Below the pieces are notes generated by a model. That model searched no databases. It saw nothing but the letters and a program-made list of their open reading frames with translations, and was not told the DNA's origin. From contig NZ_CP043489.1 of the NCBI RefSeq assembly GCF_008330945.1, positions 4,847,501 to 4,911,500 of the forward strand: a stretch of DNA of 64,000 nucleotides, written 5' to 3'. A program made the position numbers and the translations under genes. This DNA is from Labrys sp. KNU-23 (GTDB lineage Bacteria > Pseudomonadota > Alphaproteobacteria > Rhizobiales > Labraceae). This document shows, piece by piece, positions 44,313 through 53,678 of the stretch (position 1 is the stretch's first letter; each line of letters starts with the position of its first letter).

Positions 44313-45302
44313 TCATCGCCCTCCGAAACGATCCCTCCAACTGGGGAGGGCGCCGTGGAAAGGCAGGGCATTCGCCTCGTAGACGGCACGGGCGCAGGCC
44401 CGCGCCAGGGCATGCGCGGCTGCCGTGCCGAGGGCGATCAGATCGCCGACCGGTTCGGCGAGCGCTACCCGCCCCGTGGCGGCGGCAAACACCGTGTCCC
44501 CGTCGAGAGGGGTATGGATCGGGTGGATCGCCCGGGCGAGGCCATCCTGCGCCATCACGGCAAAATGCTTGGTCTGGGCCTTGGTAAGCTCGGCATCGGT
44601 CGCCACCACCGCGATCGTGGTGTTGCCGGCCTGCATGGCCTTGTGACGCAATGCCAGTGCATCATCAGGCCATGGAGCCGGCAGGCCGAGACCGCCGAAC
44701 TCCCCGGCTTGCTCATAAGGCGCCGCCCAGAAATGGAGGCCGTCGCCGATTGTAACGCTGCCGAGTGCATTGACGGCGACCAGCGCCCCGACGGTATGAA
44801 GACCGCATCGCGCCGAGGCCGAGCCGAGGCCGCCCTTCAGGCCGGCGGTGGTGGCGCCCAGCCCCGCACCCGCCGATCCCAGCGCGAACGTGCCGGCCGC
44901 CGCCCCGGCCGCGGCGAAGCCGAGTTCGCGATAGGGCGGATAGCGCCCCCATTTCTTGTCGCCGCCATTGAGAAGGTCGAACAGGATGGCGCCGGGCACG
45001 ATCGGAACCCGGACGGCACCGACCTGGAAGCCGCGGCCGTGCTCGGCCAGCCAGGCCCCGATGCCGGCGCCCGCTTCCAGCCCGAAGGCCGAACCGCCCG
45101 ACAAGGCGATGGCGTCGATCCTCTCGACCGTCCGCTCCAGGGCGAGCAGGTCGGTCTCGCGCGTGCCCGGCGCACCGCCGCGCACGTCGACAGCGGCCAC
45201 GGCCGGCTCCTCGAACACCACTGCGGTTGTTCCGGAGGCGATCTTGGCGTCTTCGGCATTACCGACCAGCACGCCGGCGACATCGGTAATGAGATTGCGC
45301 AT
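44313..45302 (-). CDS. P1 family peptidase (DmpA/OAT-like, family S58)
   Basis: 329-residue autoproteolytic amino-terminal-nucleophile-type hydrolase. The N-terminal DVAGVLVGNAEDAKIASGTT, the stretch IDAIALSGGSAFGLEAGAG, and the region GGLGSASARCGLHTVGALV (which holds the residues near the self-cleavage site) fit family S58 members such as L-aminopeptidase/D-esterase DmpA and 6-aminohexanoate oligomer hydrolases. The substrate is unknown. It ends about 130 bp before rpe on the same strand. Confidence 0.92.
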   Translation of the reverse strand: MRNLITDVAGVLVGNAEDAKIASGTTAVVFEEPAVAAVDVRGGAPGTRETDLLALERTVERIDAIALSGGSAFGLEAGAGIGAWLAEHGRGFQVGAVRVPIVPGAILFDLLNGGDKKWGRYPPYRELGFAAAGAAAGTFALGSAGAGLGATTAGLKGGLGSASARCGLHTVGALVAVNALGSVTIGDGLHFWAAPYEQAGEFGGLGLPAPWPDDALALRHKAMQAGNTTIAVVATDAELTKAQTKHFAVMAQDGLARAIHPIHTPLDGDTVFAAATGRVALAEPVGDLIALGTAAAHALARACARAVYEANALPFHGALPSWRDRFGGR

Positions 45303-45636
45303 GAATCATTCTCCGATCTTGCGGCAGCTTCGCACTGCCTTCAGGGCGAGACAATCGGCCTCGCGGCAAGGAGCCCTGCGACATCATACCAAGTCTCGAA
45401 TATGCGGACGCATACGGGACTTGAACACCCCGCGATTTCCGACACCAAATCAAAGATTTGGCGAAAATCGCGGGACGGAACCGGGGGGCATTTTCAATGC
45501 CTCCCGGTATCACTTCCGATCACGAGACAGGGAGTTCGACGAAACGGGCTTGGGCAAAAGGCGTGAGCGCGCTAGAGCAAAGGCTTCGCCGCCGGAATGC
45601 GGTGTTGTTGCGTGAATGCCTGTTCTGGATGGGTCC
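45303..45636. other. Gene-free structured stretch between the P1 peptidase and ccdA genes
   Basis: No protein gene supported. The centre holds three consecutive inverted repeats, listed separately. Both flanking genes read away from this region, so it also contains their promoters. Confidence 0.5.
45390..45508. repeat. Three consecutive nested hairpins upstream of ccdA
   Basis: (1) CAAGTC (45390-45395) with GACTTG (45418-45423), enclosing TATGCG/CGCATA (45401-45406/45409-45414). (2) CCCGCGATTT (45429-45438) with AAATCGCGGG (45465-45474), enclosing CCAAATC/GATTTGG (45445-45451/45455-45461). (3) ACCGGG (45480-45485) with CCCGGT (45503-45508), enclosing GGCAT/ATGCC (45487-45491/45497-45501). 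The regular spacing suggests a mosaic repeat element or a structured RNA. Confidence 0.75.
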
Positions 45637-46428
45637 ATGGCCGATATTACCCTGCCTGCCGTGTTCGTGGCCGGCCTGTTCTCCTTCCTCTCACCCTGCG
45701 TGTTGCCGCTGGTGCCGCCCTATCTGACCTTCCTGGCGGGTTCCACGCTGGACGAGATGACGGGGCAGACCATCGACAAGACCGTCCGCCGCCGCGCGGT
45801 GATCTCGGCCCTGTGCTTCGTGGCAGGCCTCGCCACCATCTTCATTTCGCTCGGTGCCGGCGCCTCCTATCTCCTGGTCCTGCGCCGGGCGATGGCCACT
45901 GGCCTCAGCAGCCTGGCCGAGAAGGGGATTCTCCCCGCCTCATGGGCCAACTCGATCGATCCCTTCTATCTGCTGGCAGGTATCATCATCATCGCAATGG
46001 GCCTGCATTTCCTCGGTATCCTGCGCATTTCCCTGCTCTATCGCCAGGCGCGCCTGCAGGCCGGCACCGGCTCCGGTCCCTGGGGCGCCTTCGTGATGGG
46101 GCTCGCCTTCGCCTTTGGCTGGACCCCCTGTATCGGGCCGGTCCTGGGTACGGTGATCGCCGTTGCCGGCAAGGACGGCAGCGTCAGCCAGGGAGTGACC
46201 CTGCTCGCCATCTATACGCTCGGCCTGGGACTGCCTTTCGTGGTAGCGGCCTTTGCCATGAACCCCTTCATGCGTTTCCTGCGCTCCTTCAGGGCGCATC
46301 TGGGTACGGTGGAGAAGGCGATGGGCGGGCTGCTGGTGATCGCCGGAGTCGCCTTCCTGACCGGCGGCATGGCCGATTTCGCGATCTGGCTGCAGAACAG
46401 CTTTCCGATCCTCAGCAAACTCGGCTGA
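45637..46428 (+). CDS. ccdA: CcdA family cytochrome c biogenesis protein
   Basis: 263-residue inner-membrane protein of the CcdA/DsbD-beta family with about six membrane helices. It passes reducing power from cytoplasmic thioredoxin to periplasmic thiols for cytochrome c maturation. The two key Cys motifs are present: LSPCVLPLVPPYLTF in helix 1 and FGWTPCIGPVLGT in helix 4. ATG at 45637 (preceded by GGATGGG) is favoured over an ATG at 45616. No other cytochrome maturation genes are adjacent. Confidence 0.94.
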   Translation: MADITLPAVFVAGLFSFLSPCVLPLVPPYLTFLAGSTLDEMTGQTIDKTVRRRAVISALCFVAGLATIFISLGAGASYLLVLRRAMATGLSSLAEKGILPASWANSIDPFYLLAGIIIIAMGLHFLGILRISLLYRQARLQAGTGSGPWGAFVMGLAFAFGWTPCIGPVLGTVIAVAGKDGSVSQGVTLLAIYTLGLGLPFVVAAFAMNPFMRFLRSFRAHLGTVEKAMGGLLVIAGVAFLTGGMADFAIWLQNSFPILSKLG

Positions 46429-46449
46429 TACTGAGGGATCGGTTCGCTT

Positions 46450-46553
46450 TTGGAGTGTCAATCTCCTGATTGACATTCTTGTAGAGGATTGTCCGTCGGA
46501 AAAAGATGTCAATCTCGCTCCATCAAAATGATGGAGCTGTGGAGATTGACACT
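46450..46553. repeat. Inverted-repeat element, family B, copy 1
   Basis: Outer arms AGTGTCAATCTCC (46454-46466) and GGAGATTGACACT (46541-46553) are perfectly complementary. A core hairpin GCTCCATCA/TGATGGAGC (46517-46525/46529-46537) sits near the right arm. The related copy at 56904-57024 has the same core and covarying arms. Confidence 0.85.
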
Positions 46554-46611
46554 TCGCGCTTCCCCACTTTTGCGAGTGCAAAGGGGCTGTTGCTGCCTGT
46601 TCGGCCCAGAT

Positions 46612-46643
46612 AAAAACCCGCCCCGGTGGAACCGGAGCGGGCT
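46612..46643 (-). terminator. Rho-independent terminator of the first liv binding-protein gene
   Basis: On the minus strand AGCCCGCTCCGG pairs with CCGGGGCGGG with one mismatch and is followed by a T run. It begins about 35 bases past the stop at 46677. Confidence 0.88.
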
Positions 46644-46676
46644 GTATTCATCATCCCTGCGATGGAGGCGAGGACC

Positions 46677-47798
46677 TCAGGAGGGGTTCTGCTCGGCAGC
46701 GATCTTGCCGTCCGCGGCCTTCTTCCAGCTGTAGATGGCATAGGCAGGCTGCGCCAGATCGCCCTTCTTGTCGTAGGAGATCTCGCCGATCACGGTCTGG
46801 AACTTCTTGCCCGAATGCATGACCTCGGCGATCTTCTGAGGATCGGCGGACTTGGCCTCTTCGGCCGCCTGCGCCAGCACCTGCACGCCGGCATAGGCCA
46901 GCAGGGTGAAGCCGGCCGGGTCGGTGCCGCCATCGCGGAAGCGCTTCGCCAGATCGGCATTGGCCGGATAGTCTTCGATCTTGGGTGCGAAGGTCATCAG
47001 CGTGCCGACCACGGCGTCACCGCCGATGGTCGCGAATTCCGGCGAGTTGAGGCCGTCGGCGCCCATCATGATGGTCTTGCCGCCCTGGTCGCGCAATTGC
47101 TTGAGGATCAGCGCTCCCTCGGTGTAGTAGCCGCCCCACAGCAGCACGTCGGCGCCGCTGGACTTCAGCTTGGTGACGAGACCGGAATAATCCTTCTCAC
47201 CAGCGTTCACGCCCTCGTAAAGCACTTCCTTCACGCCGGCATCGTTGAGGTATTTTTTCGCGCCCTTGGCAAGACCCTCGCCATAGGTCTGCTTGTCATG
47301 CGCGATGGCGATCTTCTTGTCCTTGAAATGAGCCAGGACGTAGTCCGCCCACACCTTGGACTGCTGGTCGTCGCGGCCGCAGGTCCGGAAAGTGTTCCAC
47401 AGGCCACGATCGGTCAGCTTCTCGCTGGAGGCCGACGGGGTGACGTTGATGATGTTGTTGTCGGCATAGACATCCGAAGCAGCGATGGCGCCGCCGGAGG
47501 TGACATGGCCGATGACCCAAGTTATCCCATCGCCCACGAATTTGTTGGCGACCGAGACGCTCTGCTTGGGATCGGCCTGGTCGTCGCCAACGCTGACGTC
47601 GATCTTCTGGCCGAGCACGCCGCCCTTGGCGTTGATGTCCTTCACCGCCATCTCGGCACCTGCCTTGGTCTGCAGGCCGTAGGAGGCCGCAGGGCCGGTC
47701 ATCGGGCCGCCGACGCCGAGCTTGATCTGCGCCTGCGCGCTACCGCCCAAGGCGAGGCCCGCTGCGAGTACAGCGCCGGCCAATGAAAGTCTGTTCAT
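46677..47798 (-). CDS. Branched-chain amino-acid ABC transporter binding protein (LivK-like)
   Basis: 373-residue type I periplasmic binding protein with a signal peptide (MNRLSLAGAVLAAGLALGGS, then AQAQ). The mature part shows IKLGVGGPMTGPAASYGLQT, GAEMAVKDINAKGGVLGQK and TSGGAIAASDVYADNN, the LivJ/LivK pattern. It lies downstream of a paralogue (48059-49177) from which it clearly derives by duplication, and each has its own terminator. Ligands are likely branched-chain or related amino acids, but the two may differ in range. Confidence 0.94.
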   Translation of the reverse strand: MNRLSLAGAVLAAGLALGGSAQAQIKLGVGGPMTGPAASYGLQTKAGAEMAVKDINAKGGVLGQKIDVSVGDDQADPKQSVSVANKFVGDGITWVIGHVTSGGAIAASDVYADNNIINVTPSASSEKLTDRGLWNTFRTCGRDDQQSKVWADYVLAHFKDKKIAIAHDKQTYGEGLAKGAKKYLNDAGVKEVLYEGVNAGEKDYSGLVTKLKSSGADVLLWGGYYTEGALILKQLRDQGGKTIMMGADGLNSPEFATIGGDAVVGTLMTFAPKIEDYPANADLAKRFRDGGTDPAGFTLLAYAGVQVLAQAAEEAKSADPQKIAEVMHSGKKFQTVIGEISYDKKGDLAQPAYAIYSWKKAADGKIAAEQNPS

Positions 47799-48006
47799 GG
47801 GGGTTCTTCCCTGTTGTACTGGGCGCAGACCGTTCTTTTCTGGATCGGTTCGGCTGCACCCGATGACGCCATTGTCTAAATTTCCAGCGGCTTGTCACGG
47901 AAATTCAGGCGAATTCGCAAAGGGGAGGACAGCTCGGTCGCATCCCCCTGCGTCATGTCCCGTGTCACAGCCCGACCCGAGCCGCGAATAGGGTTGCCTC
48001 CAAAGA

Positions 48007-48032
48007 AATCGCCCCAGCGAACCGGGGCGATT
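48007..48032 (-). terminator. Rho-independent terminator of the second liv binding-protein gene
   Basis: A 9-bp stem, AATCGCCCC (48007-48015) with GGGGCGATT (48024-48032), is followed by TTTCTTT on the minus strand. It lies about 27 bases past the stop at 48059. Confidence 0.88.
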
Positions 48033-48058
48033 GAGATGTCACGAAGAATGAAGGCAGA

Positions 48059-49177
48059 TCACTTGTTCTGGAAGAAGTCGATCTTGCCGTCGGGACCCTT
48101 CTTCCAGGAGAAGATGACGTAGTCGATCTGCTTCATGTCGCCCTTGTCGTCATAGGAGACATCGCCGATCACCGTCTTGAAGGCCTTGCCGGAGTGCATG
48201 ACCTCGGCGATCTTCTGCGGATCGGCCGACTTGGCTTCTTCCGCGGCCTGGGCCAGGACCTGAACCGCCGCATAGGCCTTCAGCGTGTAGCCTTCCGGCG
48301 TGAAGCCGCTGTCCTTGAACTGCTTGACGATGGCGGCGTTGGCCGGATCATCCTCTGCCTTGGGCGCGAAGGACATCTGGGTGCCGATCACGGCATCGCC
48401 GCCAATGGTGGCGAATTCAGAGGAGACCAGGCCGTCGCCGGAGACCATCACGGTCTGCATGCCCTGGTCGCGCAGCTGCTTGAGGATCAAGGCTGCTTCG
48501 GTGTAGAGGCCGCCATAGATCAGCACGTCGGCGCCAACAGCCTTGAGCTTGGTGACGATGGCCGAATAGTCCTTCTCGCCGGTGTTCACACCTTCGAACA
48601 GGACTTCCTTCATGCCGTCGGCAGCCATCAGCTTCTTGGCGTTCTCGCCCAGGCCCTGGCCATAGGTGGTCTTGTCGTGGACGATGGCGACCTTCTTGCC
48701 GGGATAGGTGGCCTTGACATAATCCACCCAGACCTTGGCCTGCTGGTCATCGCGGCCGCAGGTGCGGAACATGCCCCAGAGCTTGCGGTCGGTCACCTTC
48801 TCATTGGTGGCGGCCGGGGTGATCGCAACGATGCCGTTGTCGCCATAGACCTCGGAAGCGGGGATGGTCACGCCGGAGTTGTAGTGTCCCACCACCCAGG
48901 TTACGCCGTCGCCGACGAACTTGTTGGCAACCGAAACGCCCTGCTTGGGATCGGACTGATCGTCGCCGACCGTCGATTCCAGCTTCTGGCCGAGTACGCC
49001 GCCAGCCGCATTGAGGTTCTTGATGGCGAGTTCCGCGCCCTGCTTGATCTGGGCACCGGAGGCAGCACTCGGACCGGTGATCGGTGCGCCGATACCGATC
49101 TTGATCTGCGCGAAGGCGGACGTGCTGAGCAGCAGGCCTGCCGCCAGCGCTGCGCCTGTCAACCAGACTTTTTTCAT
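48059..49177 (-). CDS. Branched-chain amino-acid ABC transporter binding protein (LivK-like), paralogue
   Basis: 372 residues, closely similar to the downstream gene along the whole length: signal peptide (MKKVWLTGAALAAGLLLSTS, then AFAQ), IKIGIGAPITGPSAASGAQI, GAELAIKNLNAAGGVLGQK, RTCGRDDQQAKVWVDYVKA. The two Cys-containing RTCGRDDQQ segment is shared by both copies. It is nearer the liv operon. The difference in the ligand-facing segments (VTIPASEVYGDN against AIAASDVYADN) may alter specificity. Confidence 0.94.
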   Translation of the reverse strand: MKKVWLTGAALAAGLLLSTSAFAQIKIGIGAPITGPSAASGAQIKQGAELAIKNLNAAGGVLGQKLESTVGDDQSDPKQGVSVANKFVGDGVTWVVGHYNSGVTIPASEVYGDNGIVAITPAATNEKVTDRKLWGMFRTCGRDDQQAKVWVDYVKATYPGKKVAIVHDKTTYGQGLGENAKKLMAADGMKEVLFEGVNTGEKDYSAIVTKLKAVGADVLIYGGLYTEAALILKQLRDQGMQTVMVSGDGLVSSEFATIGGDAVIGTQMSFAPKAEDDPANAAIVKQFKDSGFTPEGYTLKAYAAVQVLAQAAEEAKSADPQKIAEVMHSGKAFKTVIGDVSYDDKGDMKQIDYVIFSWKKGPDGKIDFFQNK

Positions 49178-49300
49178 GTCGTTCTCCCAGTGGATTGGTG
49201 GAGCCTGCGGCTCCGGTCTGCGGATAGTCAGGACGTGAACGAGGCCGTCAGCCCAAGTTGCGCGTACAGCTCATCCGATTTCTTTGTTGCATGAATTCGA

Positions 49301-49654
49301 TCATTCCCCGCTCGAGCGTGCGCTCCAGCCAAGCGCTCCCGATCGCTGGAACATCCAGCCATATTTGCCGACCATCTGCTTGGCGAGCCGGACGCGATAG
49401 GACAGCAGGCCGATGAGCTGGATGATGATGAGATCGACCACGAAGTAATAGGGGGAAAACATGTTGCCCCCGAATGGCGCCTGGTGAAGGAAGCGTACGC
49501 CCATGGTCAGCAGCACCAGGTAGAAGAACAGGATCGGGTAGCGGCTCCAGGTCGAGGCGCTGGCCTTGCCGGTCATCCAGGCCGCCCAGCCGCCCATCAG
49601 CAAGGTGACCAGCACGAAGACGAACAGCTTGTCCTCATAGAGATAGGTTTCCAT
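49301..49654 (-). CDS. DUF6867-type small membrane protein of the liv operon
   Basis: 117 residues with about three hydrophobic segments (FVFVLVTLLMGGWAAWMTG, RYPILFFYLVLLTMGVRFLH, YYFVVDLIIIQLIGLLSYRV). A protein of this type often follows livF in Rhizobiales liv operons and is now called DUF6867; its role is unknown, perhaps assembly or regulation of the transporter. Here it begins directly after livF, one base from its stop, so coupled expression is very likely. The C-terminus is basic and lies in the cytoplasm or periplasm. Confidence 0.85.
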   Translation of the reverse strand: METYLYEDKLFVFVLVTLLMGGWAAWMTGKASASTWSRYPILFFYLVLLTMGVRFLHQAPFGGNMFSPYYFVVDLIIIQLIGLLSYRVRLAKQMVGKYGWMFQRSGALGWSARSSGE

Positions 49655-49655
49655 C

Positions 49656-50378
<723 letters not shown>

Positions 50379-50380
50379 GC

Positions 50381-51328
50381 TCAACTCTCCGTTTCCTCGT
50401 CGGTGCCGAGATAGGCGGCGATCACGGCAGGGTCGTTGCGGACCTGCTCGGGCGTGCCGTCCGAGATCTTGGTGCCGTAATTGAGCACCACCACATGGTC
50501 CGAAATCTCCATGACCACGGACATGTCGTGTTCGATCAGGAGAAGAGAGGTCTCGTGGTCGCTGCGGATCGTGCGCAGAAGCTTGTTGAGATCGAGGCTC
50601 TCTCTCGGATTGAGGCCGGCCGCCGGTTCGTCCAGGCAAAGCAGGACCGGATCGGTGCACATGGCGCGGGCGATCTCCAGGCGGCGCTGGTCGCCATAGG
50701 GCAGGCTGCCGGCGGGATCGTCTGCGCGCACCATCAGGCCGGTCTTGTCGAGCCAGTATTTCGCTTTCTCGATCGCGGCCTTCTCGGCATGGCCGTAGGT
50801 CGGCAGGCCGAGAATGCCGAAGACGGAGTAGCCCGATGCACGCATCAGGTGGACATGCTGGGCGACCAGCAGGTTCTCCAGCACCGTCATGCCTGCGAAG
50901 AGGCGGATGTTCTGGAAGGTTCGAGCGACTTTCGCCTGGCGGGAGACCATGAAGTCCGGCATGCGCTCGAGCAGATAGAGCGTATCCTGGCCGTGGCTGA
51001 GCTTTTGCTGGGTGGTGGCGGTCAGGGCGTCGAATTCGTCCCAGGCCGCTGCCGAACCGTGACGCAGGCCGATCCGGCCTTCCGTCGGCTTGTAGAAGCC
51101 GGTGATGCAGTTGAACACCGTGGTCTTGCCGGCGCCGTTGGGGCCGATCAGGGCGGTGATGTCGCCCCGGCCGCAATTGAACGAGACGGCATTGACGGCG
51201 GTGAGGCCGCCGAACCGCATGGTCAGCTTCTCGACCTTGAGGATCGGGTCGCCGTGCCAGTGCTGTTCGGGATGGGCGTGCGAGGCGAGGGCAGGGTCGA
51301 TCATGTCGTTGTTCCCGGGCGCGCTCAT
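50381..51328 (-). CDS. livG: Branched-chain amino-acid ABC transporter ATPase LivG
   Basis: 315-residue ATPase partner of LivF. Walker A LIGPNGAGKTT, signature GSLPYGDQRRLE (the LivG-type variant), Walker B PVLLCLDEPAAGLNP and LLIEHDMSVVM are present. It is longer than the usual 255 residues because of an N-terminal extension of about 28 residues and an insertion (about 85-130) before the Q-loop segment ARTFQNIRLFAG. The start overlaps the livM stop as ATGA, so the two are translationally coupled. Confidence 0.95.
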   Translation of the reverse strand: MSAPGNNDMIDPALASHAHPEQHWHGDPILKVEKLTMRFGGLTAVNAVSFNCGRGDITALIGPNGAGKTTVFNCITGFYKPTEGRIGLRHGSAAAWDEFDALTATTQQKLSHGQDTLYLLERMPDFMVSRQAKVARTFQNIRLFAGMTVLENLLVAQHVHLMRASGYSVFGILGLPTYGHAEKAAIEKAKYWLDKTGLMVRADDPAGSLPYGDQRRLEIARAMCTDPVLLCLDEPAAGLNPRESLDLNKLLRTIRSDHETSLLLIEHDMSVVMEISDHVVVLNYGTKISDGTPEQVRNDPAVIAAYLGTDEETES

Positions 51329-52722
51329 CCGTGACCTTCCTGTACAAGGGCGCCGGAAACGATCTTGCGTTCTTTCAGATAGACGGTGGGGGCGCGGTTG
51401 GAGATGAGACCACGCGGCTTCCACAGCATCATCGAGACCATGGCGAGGCCGAAGATCATGGGACGATACTGGCTCGGATCGAAGTCGGGCCCGAAGATCC
51501 ATTTCATGAAGGTCAGTTCGCGCAGGATCTCGGAACCGCCAACCAGCAGGATGGCCGCCACGATCACCCCGAGGAGACTGCCAGAACCGCCGAGCACGAC
51601 GATGGCGAGCACCATCACCGATTCCTGGAACACGAAGCTCTCGGGATTGATGAAGCCCTGCTTGGCCGCGAAGAAGGCACCGGCGAGGCCGCCGAAGAAG
51701 GCGCCGCTGGCGAAGGCCGCGAGCTTGGTGGTGGTGGTGTTGATGCCGAGCGAGCGACAGGCGATCTCGTTTTCGCGCAGCGCTTCCCAGGCACGGCCGA
51801 CCGGCAGTCGGCGCATGCGGCTGGTGATATAGGCCGTCATCACCGCGAGAACGAGAATGACATAGTAGAAGAAGATCTTGCCGTAGATCGGCGAGAAGGC
51901 GAGGTCGAAGGTCTTGGCGAAACCGTTCGGCCCGGCGGTGAAGGGAATGCCGAAGAAGGTGGGCGGCTTGATCGAGGTGATGCCGTCATTGCCGTGGGTG
52001 AAGGATTTCCAGTTCACCAGCACGCTGCGGATGATTTCACCGAAGGCGAGCGTGACGAGGGCGAGATAGTCGCCGCGCAGGCGCAGCACGGGAAAGCCGA
52101 GAATGATGCCCCAAAGCGCCGCGAGGAAGCCTGCGATCGGCAGGCACTCCCAGAAGGTCATGCCGTAATAGACGGACAGGAGCGCATAGGAATAGGCGCC
52201 GACGGCATAGAAGGCGACATAGCCCAGATCCAGCAGGCCGGCCATGCCGACCACGATGTTCAGGCCCCAGCCCAGCATGATGTAGATCATGATCTGGATG
52301 CCGTAGCTGTCGATCCACTTCAGCGAACCCTTGTCGCCGAGGCCCCACAGCATGACCAGCGGGAAGACGACGGCGAGCCCGGCACCGAACCACATCACCC
52401 AGGGCGACATGCCGACGCGAGTCATCGTCTGGGCGAATTTGGAAGGTGTCTTGTGTTCCGGGCGCTGCGGACGCAGCAGGACGAACAGGCGGATCAGCAC
52501 GATGAGGCCGACGAGGACCGCAGTGGTGATCAAGCCGCCGAAGCGTTTGCCGAAGCCGAAATCGGGATTGAGGAGGTTGAAGCGGAAACTGTTGGTCGCC
52601 TGGTCGGAGTAGGTCGTCAGCCCCACCACAGGCAGGAACATGCAGGTGGAGACCACGGCCCAAAAGATGAGATCCTTGAACAGTTCGGCCGATGAAATAC
52701 GCGTGGTGTCGGTTGCGGCCAT
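51325..52722 (-). CDS. livM: Branched-chain amino-acid ABC transporter permease LivM
   Basis: 465-residue permease subunit with about ten membrane helices. The LivM/LivH fold marks are GWGLNIVVGMAGLLDLGYVA and FPVLRLRGDYLALVTLAFGE, plus the C-terminal KRLGSLVG-like GGSGSLLGVIVAAILL. The N-terminal 150 residues before the common domain are an extension with two extra hydrophobic segments, known for alphaproteobacterial LivM. The ATG at 52722 is two bases after the livH stop; its stop overlaps the livG start. Confidence 0.95.
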   Translation of the reverse strand: MAATDTTRISSAELFKDLIFWAVVSTCMFLPVVGLTTYSDQATNSFRFNLLNPDFGFGKRFGGLITTAVLVGLIVLIRLFVLLRPQRPEHKTPSKFAQTMTRVGMSPWVMWFGAGLAVVFPLVMLWGLGDKGSLKWIDSYGIQIMIYIMLGWGLNIVVGMAGLLDLGYVAFYAVGAYSYALLSVYYGMTFWECLPIAGFLAALWGIILGFPVLRLRGDYLALVTLAFGEIIRSVLVNWKSFTHGNDGITSIKPPTFFGIPFTAGPNGFAKTFDLAFSPIYGKIFFYYVILVLAVMTAYITSRMRRLPVGRAWEALRENEIACRSLGINTTTTKLAAFASGAFFGGLAGAFFAAKQGFINPESFVFQESVMVLAIVVLGGSGSLLGVIVAAILLVGGSEILRELTFMKWIFGPDFDPSQYRPMIFGLAMVSMMLWKPRGLISNRAPTVYLKERKIVSGALVQEGHG

Positions 52723-52724
52723 GA

Positions 52725-53678
52725 TCACACCTTCTCCACTTCGGGGCGTCCCAGCAGGCCTTGCGGCATGAAGATCAGCGTGATGGCAAGTACCGAGAAC
52801 ACCGCAACGTCGCGATAGGCCGCAACGTCGCCCTCGAAGGATCCCTCCCACAATTTTTCGATCAGGCCGATCAGCATCCCGCCCAGCACGGCGCCGGGCA
52901 GGGAGCCGATGCCGCCAAGCACCGCGGCGGTGAAGGCCTTCACACCGGGCACGAAGCCGTCACGGAAGTTCACGGAGCCGTAGAGCACCAGGAACATCAG
53001 GCCGGCAACGGCGGCCAGGGCAGCGCCCATGATGAAGGTGATGGAAATGGTGCGATCGACGTCGACGCCCAGCAGGGCGGCCATCTTGCGATCCTGCTCG
53101 CAGGCGCGCTGGGCGCGGCCGAGTGAGGTCCTGGACACGATGTACCAGAAGATCGCCAGCAACACGGCGGTGGTGACGAAGATCAGGATGGCCTTGAGCG
53201 AGAGCGAGGCGTCCATGGCGCGCCCGTCCGCGGAGACCTCCGACCAGATCTGGTATTTGGCGCTGAGAGCAGCGTCCACGGCGTGGGGGATCGCCTTGGA
53301 CTCGGCGCCCTGGCTGACCTGTACGAAATTCGACAGGGCCATTGAGACGCCGATGGCGGAGATCAGGGGCGCAAGGCGGAATGAACCGCGCAGGGGGCGG
53401 TAAGCGATGCGCTCGATGGCCCAGTTCCAGATACTGGTGAGGACCATGCCGATTGCCATCACCACCAGCAAGGCCACGATGACCGACGAAAGGCCGAGCA
53501 AGGTGACCAGGATCACGAAACAAATGAACGCGATGATCGCTGAGAGCATGAACAGGTCGCCGTGGGCGAAGTTCACCATGCCGATGATGCCGAACACCAT
53601 CGTGTATCCTACGGCGATGAGGCCATATAGCGATCCTACCGCCAGCCCGTTGATGAGCTGCTGTAAAAACTCTGCCAT
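52725..53678 (-). CDS. livH: Branched-chain amino-acid ABC transporter permease LivH
   Basis: 317-residue permease subunit, first gene of the liv operon. Conserved segments are LQQLINGLAVGSLYGLIAVG at the N-terminus, YTMVFGIIGMVNFAHGDLFM, and the cytoplasmic coupling region GRAQRACEQDRKMAALLGVD. The start at 53678 fits the family. A good promoter-like sequence lies about 105-130 bp upstream. The operon continues livM-livG-livF-DUF6867 with two-base or overlapping junctions. Confidence 0.96.
   Translation of the reverse strand: MAEFLQQLINGLAVGSLYGLIAVGYTMVFGIIGMVNFAHGDLFMLSAIIAFICFVILVTLLGLSSVIVALLVVMAIGMVLTSIWNWAIERIAYRPLRGSFRLAPLISAIGVSMALSNFVQVSQGAESKAIPHAVDAALSAKYQIWSEVSADGRAMDASLSLKAILIFVTTAVLLAIFWYIVSRTSLGRAQRACEQDRKMAALLGVDVDRTISITFIMGAALAAVAGLMFLVLYGSVNFRDGFVPGVKAFTAAVLGGIGSLPGAVLGGMLIGLIEKLWEGSFEGDVAAYRDVAVFSVLAITLIFMPQGLLGRPEVEKV

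Noticed and set aside
45416..45430. tRNA-like T-arm (minus strand GTTCAAGTCCC) in the hairpin-rich region
   Set aside because: The stem on both sides of the loop does not pair properly and no acceptor or anticodon arm could be found; it is part of the nested hairpins.
44355..45566. 403-codon plus-strand open frame opposite the P1 peptidase
   Set aside because: Shadow frame rich in Arg and Gly, without motif or start site; the last part reads through the hairpin-rich intergenic region.
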